In this document: positions 46,848 to 55,423 of the stretch, one piece after another
Layout of the letters: each line of letters opens with the position of its first letter
Numbering within the stretch: the stretch's first letter is position 1
Source: Pigmentiphaga aceris
GTDB taxonomy: Bacteria; Pseudomonadota; Gammaproteobacteria; Burkholderiales; Burkholderiaceae_B
DNA: 64,000 nt
Direction: 5' to 3'
Assembly: GCF_008119665.1 (NCBI RefSeq)
Contig: NZ_CP043046.1
Span: 62,001-126,000, forward strand
The notes under the pieces: model-generated
Databases searched by the model: none
Told to the model about the DNA's origin: nothing
What the model saw: the letters and a program-made list of their open reading frames with translations, nothing else
Translations under genes and position numbers: made by a program

Positions 46848-48281
46848 TCAGCCGCCAGATGCCCGTCGGGCCAGTGCCTGGCGCAGCGGCGTCAGCCTGC
46901 CCCGCCCAAGCTGCATGACACCATCGATGACGGCTTGTTGATGTGATGGGCTCAGGCCGTGCGCGCTTGCCGTGACAAACTTGGCGATCAGCGCTGTCCA
47001 GGACAGGGGCCTGGCGGGATCGCCACGAGGGTCCGTGAGGGGCGAATGCAGGCACCGCGCGTCACGCAGCGTGACGCTGATCCGTGCGGGCGAGCGCGCG
47101 GGAAACAGCGGTTCGATGTCGGCGTCGTGGTGCACGACGACGCGACGCGCCAAGTCGTTGACGTCGGCGTTGCGAAGATGCGCGGCCCGCAGCGGCAGCA
47201 GTGCATCGCCGCCATGCCAGGCGCATACCGCCAGGCAATGCGGCACGCTGTATTGGGCATCAATGAGATCGAGGGGCTGCGGCCGATTGGCAAGATTAAA
47301 GGTGGCCCGGTAGGTATGCACGTCTATGCGGGCAATGTCTTCCGGCGCGAAGCCATGTTCCTGCCGAAGCTGGATCAAGGCGTCGAGCGCAGCATGGATG
47401 TGGCGGCAGCAGCCAAACGGCTTGAAGTACGTGCCATCGATCAGTGGCGTTTCGCCCAGGCCTGCCAGGATGGGCGCGCGGATGAACAGCGCCTCATCAT
47501 CCAGCATGGCTGCTGGCCCGGTGACACCTGCCTCGGCAAGGCGCAGGGCACAGTAGCCCGCTGTCACGCCTGCCGGGATGGCCTCCTTGATATCGCTGCC
47601 CACTATTCCAGCCAGGCCAGGCAAGGCTGGCGCGGTCTGCCCCGCAATGCCCAAGGCGTGGGCGATTGTTGCGGCTGGGGTTGCGTGCAGACTGCCAAGC
47701 GTGGCGATGACGGCGTAGGGGGACCACGCTCCTGAAGGCGTATAGGCGGGCCGGCCCATGCTCATGCGTGCGCCGATTTCGTAGCCTGCGACCACTGCAA
47801 CGAGGAGTGCATCGGCCGTCGGATCCGGCGCGCGCTCGGCGGACAGCATCGACAGCGCTGCCGGAATGACCGCCGCCCCGGGGTGACCGCGTGCCGGACG
47901 ATAACCGTCGTCCAGATCCAGCGCGGCGGCTGCCGTGCTGTTGGCAAGCAAGGCTGCGCCCGTGCTGCCCGTAAGGCCAGTGAACCAGATGTCGATCGGG
48001 CCAGGGCCGTAGAGCGGCAGTGCGGCACGGCGCGCTGCCTGCACGCCTGCATCGTCAAGCGCTGCCGCCGCCGCACCGAGCAGATCGAGGATGCAGCACA
48101 GCGCAATGTCGATGGTGTGCGGGCTCAGCTGGTCCCGGCGCAGCGTGGCGATGTAGTGGGCAAGCCTGCTGGCCACCTCGGCCTTTTGCCTTGCGTCTGG
48201 GCTGAGGCCAATACCGGCTGACACCATCGTCGCCGCCTTGATGACGGTGCATTCCGCTTTCAATCCATTACCAGAGGGCAT
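46848..48281 (-). CDS. MmgE/PrpD family protein
   Basis: A 477-residue protein of the family that includes 2-methylcitrate dehydratase PrpD, aconitate decarboxylase and iminodisuccinate epimerase. Recognisable blocks are LLGAAAAALDD, NSTAAAALDLDDGYRPARGHPGA, GYEIGARMS and FKPFGCCRHIHAALDA. Many members act on other dicarboxylic or tricarboxylic acids, so no reaction is assigned. It is divergent from a LysR gene (start 48419), which probably controls it. It converges on the histidine kinase gene with 29 bp between the stops. Confidence 0.85.
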   Translation of the reverse strand: MPSGNGLKAECTVIKAATMVSAGIGLSPDARQKAEVASRLAHYIATLRRDQLSPHTIDIALCCILDLLGAAAAALDDAGVQAARRAALPLYGPGPIDIWFTGLTGSTGAALLANSTAAAALDLDDGYRPARGHPGAAVIPAALSMLSAERAPDPTADALLVAVVAGYEIGARMSMGRPAYTPSGAWSPYAVIATLGSLHATPAATIAHALGIAGQTAPALPGLAGIVGSDIKEAIPAGVTAGYCALRLAEAGVTGPAAMLDDEALFIRAPILAGLGETPLIDGTYFKPFGCCRHIHAALDALIQLRQEHGFAPEDIARIDVHTYRATFNLANRPQPLDLIDAQYSVPHCLAVCAWHGGDALLPLRAAHLRNADVNDLARRVVVHHDADIEPLFPARSPARISVTLRDARCLHSPLTDPRGDPARPLSWTALIAKFVTASAHGLSPSHQQAVIDGVMQLGRGRLTPLRQALARRASGG

Positions 48282-48418
48282 ATCGATTCCGCATTGCCGA
48301 GAACGTCGCTGAGTGCGACCATTTGCCGATGAATGTGTTGTCCTGGCGAGGATCTTAGGACGCCTGTGGCAAGCCCGATATTGATAAAACTGCGCCTGCT
48401 GATGCCTATAGGTAATGA

Positions 48419-49348
48419 ATGAAATTGCAGATCAACATGCGCCATGTCGAGGCGTTCCGGGCGGTGATGATTTCCGGCAGCGTGGTGGGTGCCGCCAAGC
48501 TGCTGGACGTGACCCAGCCCGGCGTCAGCCGCACGATCAGCCTGCTTGAAATGCGCCTGGGTTACGAGCTGTTCGAGCGTCGTGGTCGACGCCTGGTGCC
48601 CACTGCCGAAGCCGAGGCGCTCTACCGCGAAGTCGAGCAAAGCTACGTCGGCATCGAACGCATCAATCAGGCTGCGCTGGACATCCGCTTCCACCGGGCG
48701 GGGGCGCTGCGCATTGCCACGCTGCCCGCGCTTGGGCAGTGGGTGGTGCCGCGCGCGATTGCGGATTTTCTGGACGCACGTCCCAAGGTGACGGTGTTCG
48801 TGCAGACGCTGAACTCGCGACAGATTGCAGAGCTGGTGGCGACACGGCAATTCGATCTGGGGGTGGTCGAGTTGCCGCTGTCGCGCGCAGGTACCGAGGT
48901 GCATCCGCTGCCACCATCGCGCATGGTGGCGGTGATGCCGATCGGGCATCGCCTGGCGGATCGATCCATCCTGTCCCTGAAAGACCTGGCGGACGAGCGC
49001 ATGGTGCTGCATTCGCACCATAGCTACGTGCGTTATCAGATCGACGATGCCTACAGCAAACTGGGGATCGCGCCGAACGTGGTGGTGGAGACGCCGACCT
49101 CGTCCATCGCCTGTGCGTTGGCAGCGGCAGGAACCGGGGTGACGCTGGTTGCGCGGTGGACCGCGTTGCCGCTGATCGGGACGCAGGTCGCGGCGATTCC
49201 GATTCAGGAGATGCTGCATTCGCAGTACGGCATCATCGTGCCCGCCGATACGCGCCCAATGACGCTGGCGTCGGAATTCGCCGCCTTGCTGGCGGATTAC
49301 ATGTCGCCCGAGCGTGAAGCCGGTTCGTTGGAGACGGAGGTTCGCTAG
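48419..49348 (+). CDS. LysR-family transcriptional regulator
   Basis: A 309-residue LysR regulator. The helix-turn-helix covers about 8-65 (GSVVGAAKLLDVTQPGVSRTISLLE) and the effector domain about 95-300. It is transcribed away from the MmgE/PrpD gene and toward the SBP-amidase pair. Its targets are probably one or both; the shared 137-bp region with the MmgE/PrpD gene is the obvious binding site. An AGG-rich site precedes the ATG. Length is normal. Confidence 0.9.
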   Translation: MKLQINMRHVEAFRAVMISGSVVGAAKLLDVTQPGVSRTISLLEMRLGYELFERRGRRLVPTAEAEALYREVEQSYVGIERINQAALDIRFHRAGALRIATLPALGQWVVPRAIADFLDARPKVTVFVQTLNSRQIAELVATRQFDLGVVELPLSRAGTEVHPLPPSRMVAVMPIGHRLADRSILSLKDLADERMVLHSHHSYVRYQIDDAYSKLGIAPNVVVETPTSSIACALAAAGTGVTLVARWTALPLIGTQVAAIPIQEMLHSQYGIIVPADTRPMTLASEFAALLADYMSPEREAGSLETEVR

Positions 49349-49416
49349 TCTTGGATCGCGTGCAGTATCGGGCCGCGCAGATTTTCATGCCGCGTGATTG
49401 TCAGTCGAGCCTGGTG

Positions 49417-51069
49417 TCAGGCAAGGGTCGGGTGCCGGCCGCCAAACCCGCCTGCCCGTTCCAGCGCATCGGCCACCTGCAACAACAAGGCTTCCTGGAA
49501 CGGCTTGGCGGCGAGCTGCACACCCACCGGCATGCCGCCCATGCCGTAGCCCGCCGGCATGCACAGCGCAGGCCAACCCGTGAGATTGAACGGCGTGGTG
49601 AAGCTGGGGTGCGACAAGTCGCCCCACGGCACCACGGCATCGAAGCGCGGCGCTTCGCGTGGTGCGCCTGCCGTGATGACGATGTCCACATTGCTTGCCG
49701 ATTGGGCCATGCGTGCACACAAGGCATCGCGCCGATGCCGGGCCTGCACGTAATCGGCGCTGCACATCAGCGCGCCCAGCACCAGGCGGTTGCGCAGCAG
49801 GTGGCCGTAGTCGTTCAGGCGTGTCTGAAGCGTGGCTTCATGCACCGCAAACGCTTCGCTCGCCATGATGACAAAGCCTGCCGCCTGGAAGTCGGCTAGT
49901 GGAGGCAAGGCCAGCTCGACGATTTCTGCGCCCAGGTCGCGCAAGATGCGCAAGGCCGTGTCGATGCCGGCTTGCACTGCCGGGCTGACCGGGTGGTCGA
50001 TCTCATGCCAGCGTGACGCCACGCCGATGCGCACGCCTCGGATGGGCTTGCCAAGGCCCGCGCTGAAGTCGGGTACCGATCTGTTGGCGCTAGTCGAGTC
50101 TGCTGCATCATGGCCTGCCATGACCTGCAGCAGCAAGGCGCAGTCTTCCACCGTCTGCGCCATCGGGCCGGCATGATCGAGCGAGCGTGCCAGGGGCAGA
50201 ATGCCGCGCGTGCTGCATAACCCGTAGGTCGGCTTGAGGCCGACGATGCCGCAGAACGCGGCCGGTGCGCGGATCGAGCCCGCCGTATCCGTGCCCGTTC
50301 CACCCAGAATCAATCCAGCGGCAAGGGCGACTGCCGTGCCGCTGGACGATCCCGATGCATAGTGATCGGTATGCCAGGGGTTGCGGGCCGGTGGCCAGGG
50401 CAGGTCGAAGGGCGGACCACCCAGCGCAAACTCGTGGGTGGCCAGCTTGCCAAGCAGAGTCGTGCCTGCATCGGCCAGGCGGGTGACAAGATGGGCGTCC
50501 TCGTCTGGCACCCAGTCCTGCAACAGCCTGGAATGCGCAGTCGTCGCGATCCCGCGCGTGCAGTAGATGTCCTTGTGGGCAATCGGGATGCCGTCGAGTT
50601 TGCCGCGCAAGGTGCCGGTCATCATGCGTTGTTCAGCCGCGTGCGCGTCGCGGCGAGCACGCTCGGCCGTCACGGTGATGAAGCTGTGTAGGGCACCGTC
50701 GTGGGCGGCGATGCGGGCAAGGCAGTGCTCGACCAATTCCACCGGTGACAGCCTGCGTGCACGGATCAAGGCTGCGGCTTCGGCAATGGTGGGTGTGCCT
50801 GAGGTGGATATGTGCGGCGTGGGTTGGCCAGCCTGTGGACCTGCTTCAGCCCCGGTCTCGGCTTCCGCAAGCAAACGATGCGTAGGCGCTGCGCGCGCGT
50901 CGTGAAGGGTGTCACGCGGGTCTTGTGCGCGGATGCGTTCCAGCATGGGTGCCACCCATGTCCATCCGACCTGGATTTCGTCGAGCTGGCTGGGTGACAA
51001 CAACAGGCCCGCGTGGCGCAGCAGCACCGCGATAGTTTCGCGTGCATCCTCGCGTGAAGAGGTGGTCAT
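49417..51069 (-). CDS. Amidase with N-terminal GatC/AtzG-like segment
   Basis: A 550-residue amidase-signature enzyme. The hydrolase domain starts at about residue 93: catalytic Lys near 166 in GIPIAHKDIY, the Ser-cisSer block in ASGSSSGTAVALAAG, then GTDTAGSIRAPAAFCG. This is the AtzE/GatA-like branch. Residues about 10-50 (ETIAVLLRHAGLLLSPSQLD, then EIQVGWTWVAPMLERI) form a small helical unit resembling GatC or AtzG, which are normally separate partner subunits. A Pro/Ala-rich linker (about 55-92) joins the two. It follows an orphan binding-protein gene in the same direction. The start at 51069 is the first ATG with the helical unit intact; an ATG at 51132 is possible. Confidence 0.85.
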   Translation of the reverse strand: MTTSSREDARETIAVLLRHAGLLLSPSQLDEIQVGWTWVAPMLERIRAQDPRDTLHDARAAPTHRLLAEAETGAEAGPQAGQPTPHISTSGTPTIAEAAALIRARRLSPVELVEHCLARIAAHDGALHSFITVTAERARRDAHAAEQRMMTGTLRGKLDGIPIAHKDIYCTRGIATTAHSRLLQDWVPDEDAHLVTRLADAGTTLLGKLATHEFALGGPPFDLPWPPARNPWHTDHYASGSSSGTAVALAAGLILGGTGTDTAGSIRAPAAFCGIVGLKPTYGLCSTRGILPLARSLDHAGPMAQTVEDCALLLQVMAGHDAADSTSANRSVPDFSAGLGKPIRGVRIGVASRWHEIDHPVSPAVQAGIDTALRILRDLGAEIVELALPPLADFQAAGFVIMASEAFAVHEATLQTRLNDYGHLLRNRLVLGALMCSADYVQARHRRDALCARMAQSASNVDIVITAGAPREAPRFDAVVPWGDLSHPSFTTPFNLTGWPALCMPAGYGMGGMPVGVQLAAKPFQEALLLQVADALERAGGFGGRHPTLA

Positions 51070-51153
51070 GCGGTGGTCCGTCTGAAGGTGCAATGGAATG
51101 CGGCGCGTCTCGTTGTCGGGACGCGCCGCCAATCGGTGATCAGCCGCGCTGGC

Positions 51154-52179
51154 TCAGCGCTCGATTTCCCGATTCCAGCGAGACGTCCACGCCGCGCGGC
51201 CCGCATTGACGACCTTGGTATCGACCTTGATCAGCTTCGCGACGTTTTCCTGTCCATAGACCACATCGGCCGCCAAGGCGGGCGCAAGCTGGGTCTTCTT
51301 GTTCACTGGACCCAGCCCCGTGGCCTCGGTGAATACCGCCTGCATGTCCGGGCTGAGCAGATGCTGGATGAAGGCCTGCGCCTGTTTGGGATGGGGCGCG
51401 CCTTTCACCGCGCAGACCTCGCTCAGAATCACCAGCGCGCCTTCCTTCGGGTAGACGAATTTCACCGGTGCGCCTTGCGCCACCAGCGCCCGAACCCGTC
51501 CATTGCCCCACACCCCCAGCGACGCGTCGCCGGTCTGCAAAAGCTCTGCCATCTTGCCGGGTGACGGTTCCCAGGCCAGGACGCTGGGTGCGATGCGTTT
51601 CATCGCGACAAAACCCGGCTCGATGTTGGTTTCACTGCCCCCGTTCAGGCGAGCCTGCATCACCAGCGCAAGCAGACCGAAGCCATTGCCGATCGGCGGA
51701 ATGACCATCTGCCCGGCGTAGCGTTTGTCTTCCAGATCTTTCCACGAGGTCGGCGCGGGCCAGCCGTTCTTCTCGAACACCTTGGTGTTGTAGACCAGGC
51801 CCGTGGCACCGTAGCCCAGCCCGATCGCCTCATTGCCGGGTCGGCGGGCGCTGACGTAGACGTTGTCGGAATGGGGGCCGCTTTCCAGCTTTGCACAAAG
51901 ACCGAAATCCACCGCCATGCTCATCGGCGCGTCATCGATGATCGCCACCGAGATGTCCTGCTTGTCCCGCTGCGCCTGCAGCTTGGCCAGGGTGTCGGTG
52001 GAGTTGCCCGCCACGTAGAGCACCTTCATGCCGGTGGCCGCTTCGAATGGCGGAATGATCTTCTCGCGGAAAGCCGTCTCCACCGATCCCCCGAAGCCCG
52101 CGACATACATCGTGTCGGCCGCGTGGGCGCTCAGGGTGGTCATGGCAAGCGTGCTTATCACAATCAGGTATTTGTGCAT
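51154..52179 (-). CDS. Orphan ABC periplasmic binding protein (PotD/FbpA-like)
   Basis: A 341-residue extracellular binding protein of the group that handles polyamines, iron or similar ligands. The signal peptide is clear (MHKYLIVISTLAMTTLSAHA, cleavage after AHA). The mature protein has TMYVAGFGGSVETAF, VLYVAGNSTDTLAKLQAQ and GYGATGLVYNTKVF. No permease or ATPase gene lies nearby, so it must share a transporter encoded elsewhere or have been separated from it. It precedes the amidase gene by 84 bp in the same direction. ATG 52179 is preferred for GGAG upstream. Confidence 0.88.
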   Translation of the reverse strand: MHKYLIVISTLAMTTLSAHAADTMYVAGFGGSVETAFREKIIPPFEAATGMKVLYVAGNSTDTLAKLQAQRDKQDISVAIIDDAPMSMAVDFGLCAKLESGPHSDNVYVSARRPGNEAIGLGYGATGLVYNTKVFEKNGWPAPTSWKDLEDKRYAGQMVIPPIGNGFGLLALVMQARLNGGSETNIEPGFVAMKRIAPSVLAWEPSPGKMAELLQTGDASLGVWGNGRVRALVAQGAPVKFVYPKEGALVILSEVCAVKGAPHPKQAQAFIQHLLSPDMQAVFTEATGLGPVNKKTQLAPALAADVVYGQENVAKLIKVDTKVVNAGRAAWTSRWNREIER

Positions 52180-52406
52180 GTGTCTCGTCTCCATCTGAAG
52201 ATTCGCAGGCAGGTTGTCGCGGCATCTGGCCGTCTTGGGCCTGGGCGTGCAGAAAGTGTAGAGACGCGGGTCTGCGCAGAATATTCAAATAATCAACGTA
52301 ACTTATGCCTGAATGGTATGAGGGCGGCGGCCTGCACGTGGGGCACTTGGCCGATACTATCTGTCCTTCCATGCCGATCATCTACGCAACGCACAAGGAA
52401 AACTGC

Positions 52407-53168
52407 ATGAGCAAGTCGATCTTCATCACCGGAGCCACCGCAGGCTTCGGCGCGGCCATGGCACGTCGTTTCGCGCAGGACGGCTGGTCCTTGATCCTGT
52501 CTGGCCGTCGCGCCGAGCGCCTGGATGCGCTGGCCGAAGAACTGTCGGGCCAGACCGACGTGACCACCCTGGTGCTGGACGTGCAGGACCGCGCCGCCGT
52601 CGAAGCCGCCATCAACGGCCTGCCGGAAAAATTCAACAAGCTGACTGCGCTGGTGAACAACGCCGGCTTGGCGTTGGGCACCACGACCGCGCAGACGTCC
52701 AGCCTGGACGACTGGGAAACCATGATCGACACCAACGTGAAGGGCGTCGTGTATTGCACCCGCCTGCTGCTGCCGCGCCTGATTGCGCATGGCGCGGGCG
52801 CTGGCATCGTCAACCTGGGGTCAGTGGCCGGCAACTGGCCCTACCAGGGCGGCAACGTCTATGGCGCAACCAAGGCGTTTGTTAAGCAGTTCAGTCTGAA
52901 CCTGCGTTCCGACCTGCAAGGCACGGGTGTTCGTGTGACCAACATCGAACCGGGCATGGCCGAAAGCGAGTTCTCGGTGGTGCGTTTTGCCGGTGACAAA
53001 TCGAAGGCCGATGCGGTGTATCAGGGCGTCGATCCGATGACCCCGGAAGACATCGCCAACACCATTCATTGGGTGCTGAACCAGCCGCCGCACATGAACA
53101 TCAACCGGGTGGAGTTGATGCCGGTGAATCAGGCGTTTGCGGGCTTTGCGATTCATCGCAAGGGCTGA
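52407..53168 (+). CDS. Short-chain dehydrogenase (YdfG-like 3-hydroxy acid dehydrogenase)
   Basis: A 253-residue classical SDR. The cofactor loop is TGATAGFG (residues 8-15) with GRRAERL after the second strand, suggesting NADP preference. NNAG is present, and the catalytic Ser (LGSVAG), Tyr and Lys (YGATK) are in place. The C-terminal half with GMAESEFSVVRF and NINRVELMPV closely resembles YdfG, which oxidises 3-hydroxy acids such as L-allo-threonine and 3-hydroxypropionate and reduces malonic semialdehyde. An AAGGAAAAC ribosome site precedes the ATG. It is monocistronic. Confidence 0.9.
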   Translation: MSKSIFITGATAGFGAAMARRFAQDGWSLILSGRRAERLDALAEELSGQTDVTTLVLDVQDRAAVEAAINGLPEKFNKLTALVNNAGLALGTTTAQTSSLDDWETMIDTNVKGVVYCTRLLLPRLIAHGAGAGIVNLGSVAGNWPYQGGNVYGATKAFVKQFSLNLRSDLQGTGVRVTNIEPGMAESEFSVVRFAGDKSKADAVYQGVDPMTPEDIANTIHWVLNQPPHMNINRVELMPVNQAFAGFAIHRKG

Positions 53169-53258
53169 TAGCCGTGGGGCGGCGCGCGATACAAGGAGAA
53201 CCTAAGCGCGAATGACTGCCTCTGGGGATAAGTGCTTTGAAATACTCGAGAAATACCG

Positions 53259-53837
53259 ATGACTGACTTTGAGTTCAGGAGGCGGGCGGTAAAAGAGTTA
53301 ACCGCCCGAATTGGCGTTTACGCACTTTGTGATTTAGATGGTGTGCCTATCTATGTAGGCCAGTCCAAGGACGGGATTCGCAAGCGGGTAGCCAGGCACC
53401 TCACCTCTGCCCGTTCAGACATCATTGCCAACAGGCAAATTGATGTGTGGGAAATTGCTTATGTCTGGGCTTATCCAGTGGAATCAGCAGATGCCATCAA
53501 TGAGCTTGAGGCCCGCCTCTTTCATGCTTTTCATCCCCAGTCGAAGTTGATGAACGGCACCGTCCCGCCTAATTTGGGCTATGGCGTTGCACCGCAGCCT
53601 GGGCAAATTGTGCAGGTTATGCCGAATGAGGAAATTCTAGATCGCAAGGACGCAAATCAACGTCTGCCCCGCCAAGCAAATCATTATGCACAGATCGTCG
53701 GGCATTTCCTCGCTGTGAAAAATTCCCCGCAAATTGCCCGTGCCATGGACGCGCACTTTGAGCGACTTCAGAAATATCATCGGACATTGCTGGGGTTTGC
53801 GGGGGATCAGCAAGACGAAGATGGAAGCAGCAGTTGA
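53259..53837 (+). CDS. GIY-YIG nuclease, probable type II restriction endonuclease
   Basis: A 192-residue protein with the GIY-YIG fold at the N-terminus. GVY is at 19-21 and YVG at 32-34. The basic helix RKRVARHL (41-48) holds the conserved Arg and a His, and NELEARLFHAFHP (81-93) supplies the probable metal-binding Glu, followed by an Asn near 99. The rest has no domain I recognise. A C5-cytosine methyltransferase gene converges on it 66 bp away, which points to a restriction enzyme. The base composition is clearly less GC-rich than the neighbours, consistent with transfer. A stand-alone repair nuclease is the alternative. The ribosome site is weak. Confidence 0.75.
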   Translation: MTDFEFRRRAVKELTARIGVYALCDLDGVPIYVGQSKDGIRKRVARHLTSARSDIIANRQIDVWEIAYVWAYPVESADAINELEARLFHAFHPQSKLMNGTVPPNLGYGVAPQPGQIVQVMPNEEILDRKDANQRLPRQANHYAQIVGHFLAVKNSPQIARAMDAHFERLQKYHRTLLGFAGDQQDEDGSSS

Positions 53838-53903
53838 CGCCGAGCGCTACTGCTGAAGAACGCTGGCGTTCAACGCTGTCCTTGCCTGAACGAAATATCT
53901 GGA

Positions 53904-55229
53904 TCAGGAAAGAAGCGGTTCAAAAATATGTGCGGCGAGGTGGCGCACCACTGGAACCGCTACGCCATCGCCGGCGACATGGTAGGCATCGTTATAATTG
54001 ACGGGGAGTCGATAGGCATCGCCTATCCCCATCAATCGGGCTGCTTCGCGTGGTGATAACAGACGTGAGCGGATATTCTGACCCTCGACGACAAGAATCA
54101 CTTGCCGACTCGACCCTCCTGCCGGAGTGCGCAAACATCCGGCAATGTCGTCGAAGCGGACCTCAGCGCGCTGCACCTTGACGCCGTGCTCATCCAGCCG
54201 TGTGCGTTTATAAAGACCGCCAACTTTGCGTTCCCCTGATTTCTGTACGGCGTGAACCTTTGCCAAGTTGGTCGGGCTCATCATGTTCAGAAGTTGATTC
54301 GTTTTTTCAGCGCTATCCCACCTGACATGCTCAGGATGCTCTTCAATCAAATCGGTAAATGTCGTTGTTCGTTCCTGTGGAACGGGTACGTTCCACCACA
54401 CCCAGCACTTGCGAGCATCCTGTGAAAGTCCGGCATAGGCTGTCACCATGCGCTTAGGGTGCCATGGATCGACGGGAAACTGGGATATCAATGCAGGCGG
54501 AATGGGTACGCTTTCATGCACGCCAACGACAAAAACACGTGGACGTGATTGCGGCAAAAAATGCCGTGCGTCGATCACCATTGCGCCGAAGCGGTAGCCT
54601 GCTTCGGCAAATACAGCGCCAATCGCAGCGAAGTCGTTGCCCTTGTTCGAGGTCAATACACCGTACACGTTCTCCAGGACAATGACGCGGGGGGGCCGCC
54701 CTTCCGCCATGAGATTGCGCATAAGCTGCCAAAAAGGCCAGAATGTGCCAGAGCGTGTTTGTTGTTGGTCTTGTTCGCAACCAATACCTTTGTAAAAGCC
54801 CGCCAGCGAGAGGTCTTGGCATGGAAAAGAGGCCCAAACCAAATCAGCCTGATCTGGCAATTGCTCAGTAGTGACTTTATTAATGTCCTCTACGAGCAAA
54901 TCCAAGCCGCCTTCCCAGTTGTCGCGATAGACTCGTCCTTTCATCGGGTTGAAATCGTTGGCAAACAGGCAATCCCAGCCTGGTCCCAATCCTGCACGAG
55001 CCATACCCCCGCCCGCGAAAAACTCGTAGAACCGACGGCCTTGGCGCACATTTCTAGCCGATTGGGGTTGAGCAGGCTGCGTATCGCGCTGAATTCTCTC
55101 GTTGATTGCCTGAGCAATCCACGCACTCATGGTCACTTTGCCTCCGCCTGCGTGGCACAAGGTATCAATCACCTCATGTTGCGTGGGCGTCAGGCGAAGA
55201 CTGGTGCGATGTTCAGCGCGATAACTCAT
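53904..55229 (-). CDS. DNA C5-cytosine methyltransferase with N-terminal extension
   Basis: A 441-residue m5C methyltransferase. Motif I is FYEFFAGGGMARAGLG (about 67-82), motif IV with the catalytic Cys is FPCQDLSLAG (Cys 137), motif VI ENV (186-188), motif VIII QSRPRVFVVG, motif IX RLLSPREAARLMGI, and motif X DAYHVAGDGVAVPV. The target-recognition region lies between VIII and IX. Residues 1-50, before motif I, resemble a short DNA-binding unit (SLRLTPTQHEVIDTL, then MSAWIAQAINERI), perhaps ribbon-helix-helix, and could autoregulate. ATG 55229 is chosen for GGA spacing; 55232 or 55253 are possible. It pairs with the convergent GIY-YIG gene; lower GC suggests transfer. Confidence 0.9.
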   Translation of the reverse strand: MSYRAEHRTSLRLTPTQHEVIDTLCHAGGGKVTMSAWIAQAINERIQRDTQPAQPQSARNVRQGRRFYEFFAGGGMARAGLGPGWDCLFANDFNPMKGRVYRDNWEGGLDLLVEDINKVTTEQLPDQADLVWASFPCQDLSLAGFYKGIGCEQDQQQTRSGTFWPFWQLMRNLMAEGRPPRVIVLENVYGVLTSNKGNDFAAIGAVFAEAGYRFGAMVIDARHFLPQSRPRVFVVGVHESVPIPPALISQFPVDPWHPKRMVTAYAGLSQDARKCWVWWNVPVPQERTTTFTDLIEEHPEHVRWDSAEKTNQLLNMMSPTNLAKVHAVQKSGERKVGGLYKRTRLDEHGVKVQRAEVRFDDIAGCLRTPAGGSSRQVILVVEGQNIRSRLLSPREAARLMGIGDAYRLPVNYNDAYHVAGDGVAVPVVRHLAAHIFEPLLS

Positions 55230-55360
55230 CATGTATCCAAAAAATGGCGCCAAATTTCGGCTTCTGAAGGATACCGCGCTTAGCTATCATGTCAAACCTC
55301 AGGGTGCTTGGGTGTTGACGTGGTGATCAACGTTCAGCGCTGCTGCACGTCCATTTCAAC

Positions 55361-55387
55361 GAAAAAAAACCGCTCCGGAGAGCGGTT
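55361..55387 (-). terminator. ilvD terminator
   Basis: Read on the minus strand, an 8-bp stem AACCGCTC/GAGCGGTT with a TCCG loop is followed by eight T residues. It begins about 37 bp after the ilvD stop and is a classic intrinsic terminator. Confidence 0.9.
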
Positions 55388-55423
55388 CGATTGGTTCAGC
55401 GGGCCGGACCCCCGCTGCTTGCA

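Noticed and set aside
53838..53903. Short gap between nuclease and methyltransferase considered for a controller gene
   Set aside because: Only 66 bp, with no start codon and frame long enough for a C protein.
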